Below, in pieces: positions 50,809-60,547 of a stretch of 64,000 nucleotides of DNA. Under the pieces are notes generated by a model that was not told where the DNA came from, made no database searches, and saw nothing but the letters and a program-made list of their open reading frames with translations. How positions within the stretch are numbered: position 1 is the stretch's first letter; each line of letters opens with the position of its first letter. Both the position numbers and the translations under genes were made by a program. Source of the DNA: Hymenobacter metallicola (lineage in GTDB: Bacteria > Bacteroidota > Bacteroidia > Cytophagales > Hymenobacteraceae); the NCBI RefSeq assembly GCF_004745645.1, contig NZ_SRMB01000001.1, positions 124,001-188,000 of the forward strand, given 5' to 3'.

Positions 50809-52119
50809 TTAGCGAGCCAAGCGGATGCCGGTAAACTGCCAGCGTTTATCGGCGTGAAAGAAATTGCGGTAGGTAAGGCGGATATGGCTTTCGGGCGTGG
50901 CGCAGGAGCCCCCGCGCAGCACCAATTGGTTGATCATGAACTTGCCGTTGTATTCGCCCAGGGCCCCGGCGGCCCGCTCGTAGCCGGGGTAGGCGTGGTA
51001 AGCCGAGTAGGTCCACTCCCAGGCGTCGCCCAGCAGCTGGTGGCACTGGTCGGGGGCCGCATCCGCGGGCAGGGGTTGGGGGTCGAAGCTACGGCTTTCC
51101 AGGAAGGTGCCGGCCGCGGCTTCGGGGTGAAACTGGCGGGCCGCAATTTCCCACTCCTGTTCGGTAGGCAGGCGGGCTCCGGCCCAGTGGGCATAGGCGT
51201 CGGCTTCGTAAAAGCTCACGTGGGTAACGGGCGCAGCCAGATCAAGCGGGCGCAGGCCGTGGTGGGTGAAGCGAAACCAGCCCTCGGGCCGGCGTACCCA
51301 GTACAGCGGCGCCTGCCAGCCGGCCTGCTGCACCAGCTCCCAGCCTTCACCGAGCCAGTAGCGGAAATCCGAGTAGCCGCCGGCTTCGATAAACTGCAGG
51401 TATTCGGCGTTGGTTACCAAACGGTTTTGCAGGCTGAAGTCGGCTACGTACACCTCGTGGGGGGCCTGCTCGTTGTCGAAGCAGAAGCCCGCGCCTTCGT
51501 AGCCAATGCGGTGTACGCCACCCCGCACGGGCAGCCAGGCAGCGGGCGGGCCCGGCGCGTCCGAAACCGGCGCGTCGGCCGAAGCCGGCAGGTAGGCCGG
51601 GGCCAGCGGGTTGGTGCTCAGAATGTACTTGATGTCGGTGACGAGCAGCTCCTGGTGCTGCTGCTCGTGCTGCAGGCCCAGCTCCAGAAGGGCCGCAAAC
51701 GACTCGGGCAACTCCGCCTGTCGCTGCAGCAGGGCCAGCATTTGAGCATCGACGTGGGTTCGGTAGGCATACACGTCGGCCAGGGCCGGGCGCGACAACG
51801 TGCCCCGGTCGGCCCGGTTGACGCGGCTGCCCAGGGAGTTGTAGTAGGAGTTGAACAGAAAGGCGTAGTCGGGGTGAAATACTTGGTAGCCGGGCTGGTA
51901 TTCGCCCAGCAGAAACGTCTCGAAAAACCAGGTGGTGTGGGCCAGGTGCCACTTCGGCGGACTCACATCAACCATGGGCTGCACCACGGTGTCTTCGGGC
52001 AGCAGCGGGCGGCACAGGGCTTCGGTCTGCTGCCGTACTGCTTGGTAGCGGCTCACCAGCGGGGCAGTGGCAGGGACAGGGGCAGACTGGGACGGGATAA
52101 GCAGGGTAGCAGCAGTCAT
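50809..52119 (-). CDS. egtB: Ergothioneine biosynthesis sulfoxide synthase EgtB
   Basis: 436 residues from the ATG at 52119. The N-terminal DinB-like domain carries the iron ligands: His61 in WHLAHTTWF and the HxxxHxE motif at His151, His155, Glu157. The C-terminal formylglycine-generating-enzyme-like domain (about 220-436) ends in LGDAWEWTYSAYHAYPGYE and LRGGSCATPESHIRLTYRNF. EgtB joins hercynine to gamma-glutamylcysteine or cysteine with O2. egtA and egtC are not in the window, so the sulphur donor could be cysteine itself, which some EgtB types use. Confidence 0.95.
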   Translation of the reverse strand: MTAATLLIPSQSAPVPATAPLVSRYQAVRQQTEALCRPLLPEDTVVQPMVDVSPPKWHLAHTTWFFETFLLGEYQPGYQVFHPDYAFLFNSYYNSLGSRVNRADRGTLSRPALADVYAYRTHVDAQMLALLQRQAELPESFAALLELGLQHEQQHQELLVTDIKYILSTNPLAPAYLPASADAPVSDAPGPPAAWLPVRGGVHRIGYEGAGFCFDNEQAPHEVYVADFSLQNRLVTNAEYLQFIEAGGYSDFRYWLGEGWELVQQAGWQAPLYWVRRPEGWFRFTHHGLRPLDLAAPVTHVSFYEADAYAHWAGARLPTEQEWEIAARQFHPEAAAGTFLESRSFDPQPLPADAAPDQCHQLLGDAWEWTYSAYHAYPGYERAAGALGEYNGKFMINQLVLRGGSCATPESHIRLTYRNFFHADKRWQFTGIRLAR

Positions 52120-52418
52120 AGCGCAGGGGTAGGGAGGTGGTAAGGTAACCGGAAAAGCCACACCGAGTTTTGGGGCCCAGGTTGAACGGGTGCGTCTTAT
52201 ACGTTTTTTAAGGGATTAGGCGCAAAAAAAGCTCGACAGCTAGGAGGAGTGGGTACTTATCGCGCAGGCCCCTCTGTAACTACGCAGCAGCTCATCAGTA
52301 GTAGTTGGTATTTTGGAGTTTAGAGGGCGAATTAGCTGCCAGAATGCCTATCCTTGTTAAGCAACGCCCGTTGAAGAGGGCAAGTCACAACCCCCGTTCT
52401 CCAAAACCCTACAACACT

Positions 52419-52703
52419 ATGATTACGAACAACACTTCCCGTAACAGCTCTTCCCGTCAGAGCGAAGCCGGCCGTCAGGGCGCCCGGGCCACGAACAGCA
52501 AAACGACGCCAGCCGGCAAAAGCCTCCGGGGCTTTGCCGCCATGGATCCGGCCGAACAGCGCCGCATAGCCAGTGAAGGAGGCAAGGCCTCGCATGAAAG
52601 TGGCCGCGGCCATCGTTTTACTTCAGAAGAAGCCCGTGAAGCCGGCCGTAAGGGGGGCCAGGCTAGTCGCGGACGGAGCAACCAGGGCGGTGCCACCCGA
52701 TAG
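52419..52703 (+). CDS. KGG-motif stress protein (YciG/con-10-like)
   Basis: 94 residues from the ATG at 52419. The second half has the KGG-type repeats: FAAMDPAEQRRIASEGGKASHE and FTSEEAREAGRKGGQAS, as in YciG and GsiB-like general stress proteins. Rich in Ser, Arg and Gly, no hydrophobic core, probably disordered and hydrophilic. Homologues are induced by starvation, desiccation or solvent stress. It has its own terminator. Confidence 0.88.
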   Translation: MITNNTSRNSSSRQSEAGRQGARATNSKTTPAGKSLRGFAAMDPAEQRRIASEGGKASHESGRGHRFTSEEAREAGRKGGQASRGRSNQGGATR

Positions 52704-52748
52704 TTTCTCTCTGAAGTATCGGCAGCTATAACGGTTGCCATCAAGCCG

Positions 52749-52785
52749 ACAAGCCCGCGTGTTCTGCACGCGGGCTTGTTCTTTT
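52749..52785 (+). terminator. Terminator of the KGG stress gene
   Basis: ACAAGCCCGCGTG (52749-52761) pairs with its complement (52767-52779) over a five-base loop and is followed by TCTTTT. Confidence 0.85.
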
Positions 52786-52855
52786 CCGGTAGTTTCGGGC
52801 CAGGCCGCTGATTTCTCTGTTATTTGCCTGTCCACCCGTTTTTCGCTGCCGCATC

Positions 52856-53926
52856 ATGCTGCATCTTTCCTACTCCAAGCGTATTCTGCGCTTCAACTTC
52901 CCGGCCCGCACTTCCCGCGGCGCCCTGACCGAGCACTACGCCTACTATCTGCGCCTGACCGATACCACCCAGCCCGGGCGGCAGGGGGTGGGCGAAGCGG
53001 CCCCACTGGCTGGCCTCAGTCCCGACTATTCCCCCGGCACGGAAGCCCAGATTGCCGCCTTCTGCCAGCAGTTCAATCAGCAGCAACACGCCGCCCTGAG
53101 CCCGGACGCGGCAGCGGCCCTGGTGCCCGCTGAGTTGCCCGCCCTACGCTTTGCCCTGGAAACGGCCGCCCTCGACTGGCAGCAGGGTGGCCGGCGCCTG
53201 CTCTACGACTCGGCGTTTAGCCAGGGGGAGGCCGGTATTTCCATCAACGGACTGGTCTGGATGGGCGACGCAGAATTTATGCGGGAGCAGATTCAGAAAA
53301 AGCTGGCCGAGGGCTACTCCTGTCTGAAACTTAAAATCGGGGGTATCGACTTTGCCACCGAGCTGCGGCTGCTCACCGAAATCCGGGCCGTGGCGGGCCC
53401 CGAGCAGCTGACCCTGCGCGTCGATGCCAACGGGGCCTTTGCCCTCGCCGAAGCCCCGCAAAAGCTGGAGCAGCTGGCCCGCTTCGACCTACATTCCATT
53501 GAGCAGCCCATCCGGGCCGGGCAGTGGGAGGCTATGGCCGCCGTATGCCGCACCTCGCCCGTGCCCGTGGCCCTCGATGAGGAACTGATTGGGGTAACCG
53601 AGGCCGGGCAGGCAGAGGCCTTGCTCGACCACATCCGGCCAGCCTATATTATTCTCAAACCGACGCTGCTGGGCGGGCTGGCGGCCTCCCGGCACTGGAT
53701 TGACCTGGCCCAGGCCCGGGGCATCGGGTGGTGGCTGACCTCGGCCCTGGAGTCCAATGTGGGGCTGAACGCCATCAGCCAGTTTGCCGCCCGGTTTGCC
53801 ACCACCGATTTTCCCCAGGGCCTGGGTACGGGCCAGCTCTATACCAACAACATAGAATCGCCCCTCACGATTCGCCGAGGCCAGTTGCATTACGAGCAGA
53901 ATAGGGCCTGGGGCGACTTAGAATAA
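52856..53926 (+). CDS. menC: o-Succinylbenzoate synthase (MenC-like enolase superfamily)
   Basis: 356 residues. Enolase-superfamily residues are in order: the KLKIG lysines near 158-160, Asp in RVDANGAF (near 190), Glu in SIEQPI, Glu/Asp in LDEELIG and Lys in ILKPTLLGG. The pattern fits the o-succinylbenzoate synthase/N-acylamino acid racemase branch; in a menaquinone-using Bacteroidota, MenC is the most likely job. The other men genes are not in the window. The lysine and acid positions are approximate. The next gene follows after 65 nt. Confidence 0.85.
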   Translation: MLHLSYSKRILRFNFPARTSRGALTEHYAYYLRLTDTTQPGRQGVGEAAPLAGLSPDYSPGTEAQIAAFCQQFNQQQHAALSPDAAAALVPAELPALRFALETAALDWQQGGRRLLYDSAFSQGEAGISINGLVWMGDAEFMREQIQKKLAEGYSCLKLKIGGIDFATELRLLTEIRAVAGPEQLTLRVDANGAFALAEAPQKLEQLARFDLHSIEQPIRAGQWEAMAAVCRTSPVPVALDEELIGVTEAGQAEALLDHIRPAYIILKPTLLGGLAASRHWIDLAQARGIGWWLTSALESNVGLNAISQFAARFATTDFPQGLGTGQLYTNNIESPLTIRRGQLHYEQNRAWGDLE

Positions 53927-53991
53927 CCATACCGACAGCCACGGTAGCCCGGTGAAAATTTGCTATATTACCAGGCCGCCACGTTGTTTCT

Positions 53992-55281
53992 ATGTCCTCT
54001 TCAGCCGTACATACGTTCTGCTGCCGTAGCCCTTTCAGGCCCCGGGTGGGGATTTTGGTGTTTTTGCTAGCCTGCTGCCTGCTGGCTTTGCCCGGGGCGG
54101 GGCAGTCGGCCGCTCCGTTTCGCTTTGCCCGGGCGAAAGCGCATAAAGTGAAATTTCCCTTTGAGCTGGAGCGTAACCTGATTGTAGTCAATGTACTACT
54201 GAATGGGCAGGGGCCGTTTAACTTTTTGCTGGACACCGGCGTGGGCACCTCGCTCATTACCGACCCCTCGCTCACCAAGACCCTGAACCTGCGCGTGGGG
54301 CGGAGCTTTCGGGTGGCCGGGGCCGGCAATGAGGCTCCGCTGGAAGCCTTTGAAACCAACGGAGTACGCGTGGAAATACCCGGCATCGTTGCCCCGTCCA
54401 TGCTGTTTCTGACCTTGTCGGAAGACATTCTCAACCTTTCCGGCTACGTCGGGATGCCCATCCACGGTATTCTGGGGGCCGATGTTTTCCTCAGCTTCGT
54501 AGTAGAGGTGAAACCGGCCGAAAGCATGCTGGTTTTTCATGATCCGGCCAGCTTCCGTAAGCCCCGGGGCCGCCGCTGGGCCCACCTCCCCATCGACCTG
54601 GAAGGCAATAAGCCCTACCTCACCACCCAGGTGCAGATAACTGACTCCCTGCAGCTGCCCCTGAAGCTGGTGCTCGATACCGGGGCCGGCCACGCCTTGT
54701 CAATCGAAACCACCTCCAGCTCCCAGCTGCGCGTACCCCCCAAGCGGCTCCGCTCCCAGCTGGGCAAGGGCCTCAATGGCTTTATCAACGGCTACCTGGG
54801 CCGCGTGTCGGGGCTGCAGCTGGGCCGCTACCAGCTCAACTCCCTGCTGACTTCCTTCCCCGACTCGACCGACGTAGCCATGCGGGCCGACGTGCCCCGC
54901 AACGGCAACATCGGGTTTGAGCTGCTCAAGCGCTTTGATGTGATTATCAACTACAGCCAGAACTACCTGCTGCTGCGCCCCAACATGCTGTATCGGGAGC
55001 CCTTCGAGCACGATATGTGCGGCATGGACATTGTGGCGGCCGGCCCCGACTACCGGCGCTACGTAATTACCCAGGTCATGCCCAACTCGCCCGCGGCCAA
55101 AGCCGGCCTGCAGGTCAATGATGAGATTCTGTCTATCAACCTGCTGCCGGCCGGGGCGCTTACCCTGACGCAGGTAAGCCGGATTCTGCACTCGGCCGAC
55201 GGCCGAAAAGTGCTGTTCATTGTGCGCCGCCCCGATGGGGAGCTGGCCACCAAGCAGGTACAGCTCAAGCGGGAAATTTAA
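53992..55281 (+). CDS. Retropepsin-like aspartyl protease with PDZ domain
   Basis: 429 residues. A signal or anchor segment (about 18-38, ILVFLLACCLLALPGAG) precedes two aspartyl-protease half-domains with their motifs: LLDTGVGTSLI (Asp near 81) and LVLDTGAGHALSIE (Asp near 228). The last 90 residues form a PDZ domain (VMPNSPAAKAGLQVNDEILSI). The layout is common in Bacteroidota envelope proteins. Substrate unknown. A second half-domain in the same chain means a monomer can form the active site. Confidence 0.88.
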   Translation: MSSSAVHTFCCRSPFRPRVGILVFLLACCLLALPGAGQSAAPFRFARAKAHKVKFPFELERNLIVVNVLLNGQGPFNFLLDTGVGTSLITDPSLTKTLNLRVGRSFRVAGAGNEAPLEAFETNGVRVEIPGIVAPSMLFLTLSEDILNLSGYVGMPIHGILGADVFLSFVVEVKPAESMLVFHDPASFRKPRGRRWAHLPIDLEGNKPYLTTQVQITDSLQLPLKLVLDTGAGHALSIETTSSSQLRVPPKRLRSQLGKGLNGFINGYLGRVSGLQLGRYQLNSLLTSFPDSTDVAMRADVPRNGNIGFELLKRFDVIINYSQNYLLLRPNMLYREPFEHDMCGMDIVAAGPDYRRYVITQVMPNSPAAKAGLQVNDEILSINLLPAGALTLTQVSRILHSADGRKVLFIVRRPDGELATKQVQLKREI

Positions 55282-55420
55282 CGTAGGCCCACCTGCGGGG
55301 CAGGCTGCGCTGGGACGGAAGGGCAGGAAAGCAGCCCGCAGGGCCGTTCAACCGTATATTTTTCTACCTTAGAAGCCCGACCTTCTCCTTGCCACCCACT
55401 TTCTCGTCCGATCTTGCCTG

Positions 55421-56581
55421 ATGCCCACGGCCCCTTCGCCCGCGCTGCCGACCCCGCCGCCCGAAATCCGGGCCAATCAGCATATCTACTCTGATTACTT
55501 CGACGAGGAGTTTGTCTACCAGCTCGACAAAAACATCCTGCAGCTGCTCGACCGGGTGTGGTTTCGCTCCGAGCTGGTGGGGTTCGAAAATTACCCGCAG
55601 CGCAATAACCCGGATACCCCGCTGATTTTTGCCTCTAACCACTCGGGCATGGCCTTTCCCTGGGATGCTATGGTGGCCCTGTCGCACTTGTGGCGCAAGT
55701 TGCCCAGCCTGCGGGACCTGCCCCGGCCCCTGTCCGCGCCCATGTTGTCGCAGTCGGCCCTGATGAACCCGTTTCTGGTGCGCGACTTCTGGAAGCGCTG
55801 CGGCTGCGTGGATGCCACGACGCTGAACTTCGAAACGATGATGTACTACCAGGAGCACAACCTGATGCTCTACCCGGAAGGCGTGCCGGGCATCGGCAAA
55901 GGCTTCAACCGCAAGTATCAGCTCCAGCGCCTGGCTACCAGCATCATTCGCCTGGGCATTCAGCACCGCACCGACATCATCCCGTTTTATACTATCAACG
56001 GGGAATACCTCAACCCCTATGCCTACAGCTGGGATTGGATCAATAACCTGAGCAAGAAAATCGGGATTCCCTTTATCCCCATGGGGCCCATTATCCTCAT
56101 GGTGCTGTTGCAGCCCTGGTTTTTTTACATGGCCTTTCCCGCCAAGCTCACCTTCGTGCTCGGCTCCCGCATCAAGCCCTACGAACTGACCGACAAGGCC
56201 CACGATGAGCTGAGCCGGGCCGAATACGAGGAACTGTCCAACCAGGTGCGGGCCCGTATGCAAGCGGAGATGGATGCGGCCGTGCAGCAATACGGCCAAA
56301 AGCCCTACCGCTGGGCCGAAATGTGGCAGCGCATCAAGCAGAACTGGCGCTACTTCCCGTTTTTTCTGCCCTTTGCCTGGCCGGCCGTCTTTACCGAGTT
56401 TGAGAAGCAGTACACCCGCAAAGGCCAGCGCGACATCAGTCTGGATTTGACCAGCCCGGGGAGCTGGCTGCGCATGATCTGGCGCAATCCGTTTACCATC
56501 AGCTTCTTCATTCCTATTCTGGGCTGGATTCCGATTGCCATTCGCGGGTATAAAGGCCACCGGATCGGTAAAAAAATGTGA
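55421..56581 (+). CDS. Lysophospholipid/glycerol-3-phosphate acyltransferase-like protein
   Basis: 386 residues. PlsC-type blocks are ASNHSGMAFPWDA near 70-82 and LMLYPEGVPGIGKGFNRKYQ near 147-166. The H-to-D spacing is longer than the usual HxxxxD, so it belongs to a divergent branch. A hydrophobic segment (IPMGPIILMVLLQPWFFYMA) and a second one at the C-terminus suggest membrane association. It probably acylates a glycerolipid. It is a single gene. Confidence 0.8.
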   Translation: MPTAPSPALPTPPPEIRANQHIYSDYFDEEFVYQLDKNILQLLDRVWFRSELVGFENYPQRNNPDTPLIFASNHSGMAFPWDAMVALSHLWRKLPSLRDLPRPLSAPMLSQSALMNPFLVRDFWKRCGCVDATTLNFETMMYYQEHNLMLYPEGVPGIGKGFNRKYQLQRLATSIIRLGIQHRTDIIPFYTINGEYLNPYAYSWDWINNLSKKIGIPFIPMGPIILMVLLQPWFFYMAFPAKLTFVLGSRIKPYELTDKAHDELSRAEYEELSNQVRARMQAEMDAAVQQYGQKPYRWAEMWQRIKQNWRYFPFFLPFAWPAVFTEFEKQYTRKGQRDISLDLTSPGSWLRMIWRNPFTISFFIPILGWIPIAIRGYKGHRIGKKM

Positions 56582-56763
56582 TTGAAAGGCTATAAAATGT
56601 AAATCGGGCGCTAATCTCGAAACCTGTTCTGTCTCAGTCAGTAAAAGACAATATCTTACCTGAGTGCTGCCCATACGGCGGCCTTTTTGCCTGCCAAAAT
56701 ACCACGCCCGCCAGCGTGGCCCCGCTGCTCTGATTTCCGATTCCCCGCTTTTTTCTTTTTCAA

Positions 56764-57753
56764 ATGCCTTCCCCCCAGCATTTGCTCCTCAAACAGTTTC
56801 TGACGGCCTCTACCATGCCCTTGGCTCGGCGCCGGCCCAGTATTGCGGCCATGCGCCTAAGCCTGGAACTCGGTAGCCTAGGCCAGTTTATGCCCTGGGG
56901 CGTCCACTTCGACAGTCTGCAAATTGAAGGCTTGGCCGCCGAGTGGATTCGCCCCGAAATAGCCGATTCGCGGCGGGTGCTGCTGTATTTGCATGGCGGC
57001 GGCTACGTGCTGGGCTCCCTGAATACCCATCGCAGCATGGTGGGCGCCCTGGCCCAGCGCTGCGGCATGCAGGCCCTGGCTATCGACTACCGAAAAGCCC
57101 CCGAACATCCATTTCCGGCCGCCCTTGAGGACGCCCTGCTGGCCTACCGCTGGCTGTTAGGCCAGGGCTATGCGGCGCACAATATCATAGTCGCCGGCGA
57201 CTCGGCCGGAGGAGGTCTAATGCTGGCCCTGCTGCTGGCCCTTCGCGACCAACACCTTCCGCTGCCCGCTGCCGGTATCGGCCTCTCGCCCTGGACGGAC
57301 CTCGTGCTCCCTACCAGCACCATCCGCCGCGTAGCCGACGAGGAAATCCAACTGGTCGAAGCACTGGCCATCCGGGGGTGGGGCGGCCTCTATGCCGGCG
57401 ACGTGCCGCTGACCTCGCCGCTGGTGTCGCCGGTGCGGGCCCGCCTGCACGAGTTGCCGCCCTTGCTGCTCCAGACCTCGGATGCGGAAGTGCTTTACGA
57501 CGACGTGCTGGCCTTTGCTGCCAAAGCCACCAAGGCCGGCGTCCCCGTTACGTTGCAATCCTTTTCGGGCCTGGTGCACTGGTGGCACCTGTTTTGGCGC
57601 TACGTGCCCGAAGCCCGGGAGGCCCTCGACAAGGTAGCCTGCTTCACAACCGGTATCTGGGCCGCTCAGCAGGCCGCTGCTCAGGTATTGAAAACCGTGC
57701 GTCGGCCAGCTGAAAAGTTGTCTTCCGATGCCCGGCTCCGGGCCCGGCTGTAA
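56764..57753 (+). CDS. Alpha/beta hydrolase of the hormone-sensitive-lipase family
   Basis: 329 residues. The oxyanion-hole motif HGGGYVLGS (near 77) and the nucleophile elbow GDSAGGGL (near 146) are typical of bacterial HSL-type (family IV) esterases. The acid is probably Asp in LLLQTSDAEVLYDD, and the histidine is in the SGLVHWWH block. It hydrolyses short-chain esters. No signal peptide. It is a single gene. Confidence 0.9.
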   Translation: MPSPQHLLLKQFLTASTMPLARRRPSIAAMRLSLELGSLGQFMPWGVHFDSLQIEGLAAEWIRPEIADSRRVLLYLHGGGYVLGSLNTHRSMVGALAQRCGMQALAIDYRKAPEHPFPAALEDALLAYRWLLGQGYAAHNIIVAGDSAGGGLMLALLLALRDQHLPLPAAGIGLSPWTDLVLPTSTIRRVADEEIQLVEALAIRGWGGLYAGDVPLTSPLVSPVRARLHELPPLLLQTSDAEVLYDDVLAFAAKATKAGVPVTLQSFSGLVHWWHLFWRYVPEAREALDKVACFTTGIWAAQQAAAQVLKTVRRPAEKLSSDARLRARL

Positions 57754-57993
57754 GACCAACCTCACTGGTGTTCAATAGTATTCAATAGTAATTGAGATGA
57801 ACAAGCCCTGTATGCACCGCCTGAAAAGCTCGTATGGAAGTGTATTCGGAAAAAATTGCACCTCACAACCAACTATATAGCTATGTTTTTGTAGGTTTGC
57901 TGAAAGTACTCGGCTTGCATACTACTTTTCCTGCCTAGCGCGGCCATAATGTTGTTTCCCACTCACCTCAACTCTTTTTAACCGTTTAGCACC

Positions 57994-58539
57994 ATGGAAG
58001 ATTTGTTTAAAAAATTCATCAATGCCGGCGTCGGCTTCGTGTCGCTGACCAGTGACCGGGTGCAAACCACCATTGATGCGCTGGTACGTGAAAGCAAGCT
58101 GTCGGAGGAGGAAGGGAAGAAGATTATGGACGACTTGAAAAAGAACTCCGAGACCAAGCGCAAGGAGCTGGAAAAGCAGTTCAGCAGCATTGCTACCAAG
58201 TTGATGAAGAGCGTGGGCGTGGCCTCCAACTCCGACGTGGAAGAACTGAAGCGCAGCGTGAAAGGCGGCTCTAAGTCGTCGACTGCCACCTCGGGCGCTG
58301 GTTCGACCGGGGCCGCCAAAAGCGGTGGTGCCAAGTCGTCGGCTACCAGCGGCACGGCCAAAGCGGCGGGCGCTACCAAAAAGGCCGCCGACAGCGTGAG
58401 CAGCGCAGCCGGTACGGCCCAGAAGTCGGCCGCAGCCAAGGCCGGGGCGTCCAAATCGTCGGGCGGCAGCAAGTCGTCGGGCGCCAAGAAGGCCACGCCG
58501 GCCGCACCAGCCGCCGATTCCGATTCGTCGGCTTCCTAA
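57994..58539 (+). CDS. Phasin-like protein with basic Ala/Lys/Ser tail
   Basis: 181 residues. Residues 1-90 are an amphipathic helix region of the PhaF/PhaI phasin type (LFKKFINAGVGFVSLTSDRVQ, then LVRESKLSEEEGKKIMDDL). From residue 90 on, the chain is a Ser/Ala/Lys/Gly-rich repeat similar to histone H1 or PhaF tails that bind DNA. The combination suggests a protein that joins a lipid or PHA surface to nucleic acid, but no PHA synthase is near. A terminator separates it from the kinase gene downstream. Confidence 0.75.
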   Translation: MEDLFKKFINAGVGFVSLTSDRVQTTIDALVRESKLSEEEGKKIMDDLKKNSETKRKELEKQFSSIATKLMKSVGVASNSDVEELKRSVKGGSKSSTATSGAGSTGAAKSGGAKSSATSGTAKAAGATKKAADSVSSAAGTAQKSAAAKAGASKSSGGSKSSGAKKATPAAPAADSDSSAS

Positions 58540-58563
58540 TACCCTTGCTTTCTAGCATTCGAC

Positions 58564-58599
58564 AAGCCAGCGCTCCGCTCCGTGGGGTGCTGGCTTTTT
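58564..58599 (+). terminator. Terminator of the phasin-like gene
   Basis: AAGCCAGC (near 58564-58571) pairs with GCTGGCTT (58589-58596) and is followed by T residues. Confidence 0.7.
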
Positions 58600-58675
58600 C
58601 GTGCTGCCGCCGGAATTGCTCGGGCGCAGCGCGTATTTTGCAGCCCTAAACTCGTCCTTTTCCGCTACCGCCCGC

Positions 58676-60358
58676 ATGTTCAAAAACACGATTTCTAATC
58701 TGGCCCGCATTCGGCAGGTCGTGGAGGTGCTGGTGCGCTACGGATTCGAGGATGTCGTAACCAACACGGCCCTGCGCCGCCTGATTACCCAGAAGCGGCG
58801 GTTGTCGTGGCAGCACGCCGAGCGGGCCGTATTTGAAACCAGCCGGTGGGAGCGAATTCGCATGGTGATTGAGGAGCTCGGCCCGACTTTTATCAAGCTG
58901 GCCCAGGCCATGAGCAACCGGCCCGACTTGCTGCCCGAAGCCCTCATCGACGAGTTTCAGAAGCTGCAGAGCGACGTGCCGCCCTTCGACGTGCGCGTCG
59001 CCCGCACCATTATCGAGCGGGAGCTGGGCCGCCCGATTACCGAGGTCTTCAGCGAGTTTGAAGAGAAGCCCCTGGGCTCGGCCAGCATCGGGCAGGTGCA
59101 CAAGGCCAAGCTGCTCACGGGCGAAGACGTGGTGGTGAAGGTGCAGCGCCCCGACGTGCAGGAAAAGGTGCGCACCGACCTGAGCCTGCTGCACGAGCTA
59201 GTACGGCTGACGGCCGGCTTTTTGCGCAACCACGGCCTGAGCAACCCCCAGGACATTGTCGATGCCTTCGAGCGGAGCATGATGAAGGAGCTGGACTACA
59301 CCTCCGAAGCCCGTAGCATGGACCAGTTTCGCAAGCTCTACGAGAACTACGAAACCTTCTACATTCCGAAGCCCTACCGGGAGCTTTCCTCGGCCAAAAT
59401 CCTGGTCATTGAGTTCGTCAGCGGCTGCAAAATTACTGACAAGGCGCAGCTGCTGGAGTGGAAGCTGAGCCCGGAGAAGGTAGCCGAAACCGGCATGGAT
59501 ATCTACCTGACCCAGATTTTTGAGTTCGGGATTTTCCACGCCGACCCCCACCCGGGCAACGTGCTGGTGCGCCCCGACGGCACGCTGGTGCTCATCGACT
59601 TTGGCATGGTGGGCAAGCTTACCAAACAGCAGAAATATGCCTTTGCGGGGGTATTTATCGGAATGGCCCGGCAGGACGCGCGCAGCATGGCCCTGAATTT
59701 CCGGCGCCTGGCCCTCACGGCCGATATTCCCGACATGCGTACCTTCGAAGCCGACCTCAACGACCTGATTGAGGACTTCACCACGCTCGATGTGAAGGAG
59801 ATGAGCATGAGCGACCTGGCCGACCGCCTGCAAGTAATTATCTACGACTACAAGCTGCAGGTGCCCGGCGCGGTATTCCTCATTCTGCGGGCCTTGGTAA
59901 TTCTCGAAGGCATCGGCAAAGTGCTGCACCCGCGCTTCAATACCTTCGAGTTTGTGCGGCCCTACGGCGCCCGGATTATTGCCGAGCAGTATTCGACCGA
60001 GAACATTCTGAGCGAGGCCCAGTACACCGGTACCCAGCTGCTGGCCCTGATTCAGACCCTGCCGGCCGACGTGCGCCAGATTATGCGCAAAATCTCGCGC
60101 GGCGACCTGCGCCTGAAAGTGGAGCTCAGCGGCTACCAGGCCCTGATGCGCACGGCCGACCAGCTCGTTTCGCGCACCATCATTGCCCTCATTGCCGTGG
60201 CCTTCCTGCTGTTCTCGGGCCTGAGTCTACTGGGCCGCTACTCGCCCGACATGCGCTACCTGCACGGCATTCCGGTCATTACCTGGTGGAGCCTCGGAAT
60301 TACCGGGTTTCTGTTCCTGATCCTGTTGATTCTGGGCACCAAGAAGCGTAAGGATTGA
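58676..60358 (+). CDS. UbiB/AarF (ABC1) family atypical kinase
   Basis: 560 residues from the ATG at 58676. ABC1 landmarks: LGPTFIKLAQAMSNRPDLLP near the start, the A-rich loop GSASIGQVHKAKL, the lysine in VVVKVQRP (near 157), the catalytic FHADPHPGNVLV (near 287) and LIDFGMVG (near 307). Two membrane helices close the chain. UbiB-type proteins have ATPase activity and support quinone or lipid synthesis and transport; a menaquinone role is likely in this phylum. Its gene is next to the phasin-like gene on the same strand. Confidence 0.93.
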   Translation: MFKNTISNLARIRQVVEVLVRYGFEDVVTNTALRRLITQKRRLSWQHAERAVFETSRWERIRMVIEELGPTFIKLAQAMSNRPDLLPEALIDEFQKLQSDVPPFDVRVARTIIERELGRPITEVFSEFEEKPLGSASIGQVHKAKLLTGEDVVVKVQRPDVQEKVRTDLSLLHELVRLTAGFLRNHGLSNPQDIVDAFERSMMKELDYTSEARSMDQFRKLYENYETFYIPKPYRELSSAKILVIEFVSGCKITDKAQLLEWKLSPEKVAETGMDIYLTQIFEFGIFHADPHPGNVLVRPDGTLVLIDFGMVGKLTKQQKYAFAGVFIGMARQDARSMALNFRRLALTADIPDMRTFEADLNDLIEDFTTLDVKEMSMSDLADRLQVIIYDYKLQVPGAVFLILRALVILEGIGKVLHPRFNTFEFVRPYGARIIAEQYSTENILSEAQYTGTQLLALIQTLPADVRQIMRKISRGDLRLKVELSGYQALMRTADQLVSRTIIALIAVAFLLFSGLSLLGRYSPDMRYLHGIPVITWWSLGITGFLFLILLILGTKKRKD

Positions 60359-60547
60359 TGTATTTTAAGTCGAAATATTTACTAGTAAAACCTTGATTGC
60401 TAGTGGGTAATACTTGGTATGCTGGGTCGTTGAAAAGTCTGAAAAACGCAGCTTTTGCCGCCGAAAAGTATATAGCTATTGGTGAATGTCGCTCAACTTG
60501 CCCCCGTCTACCGCTGATTGGTAGAGTGCATTTAGACGACCAACCCC

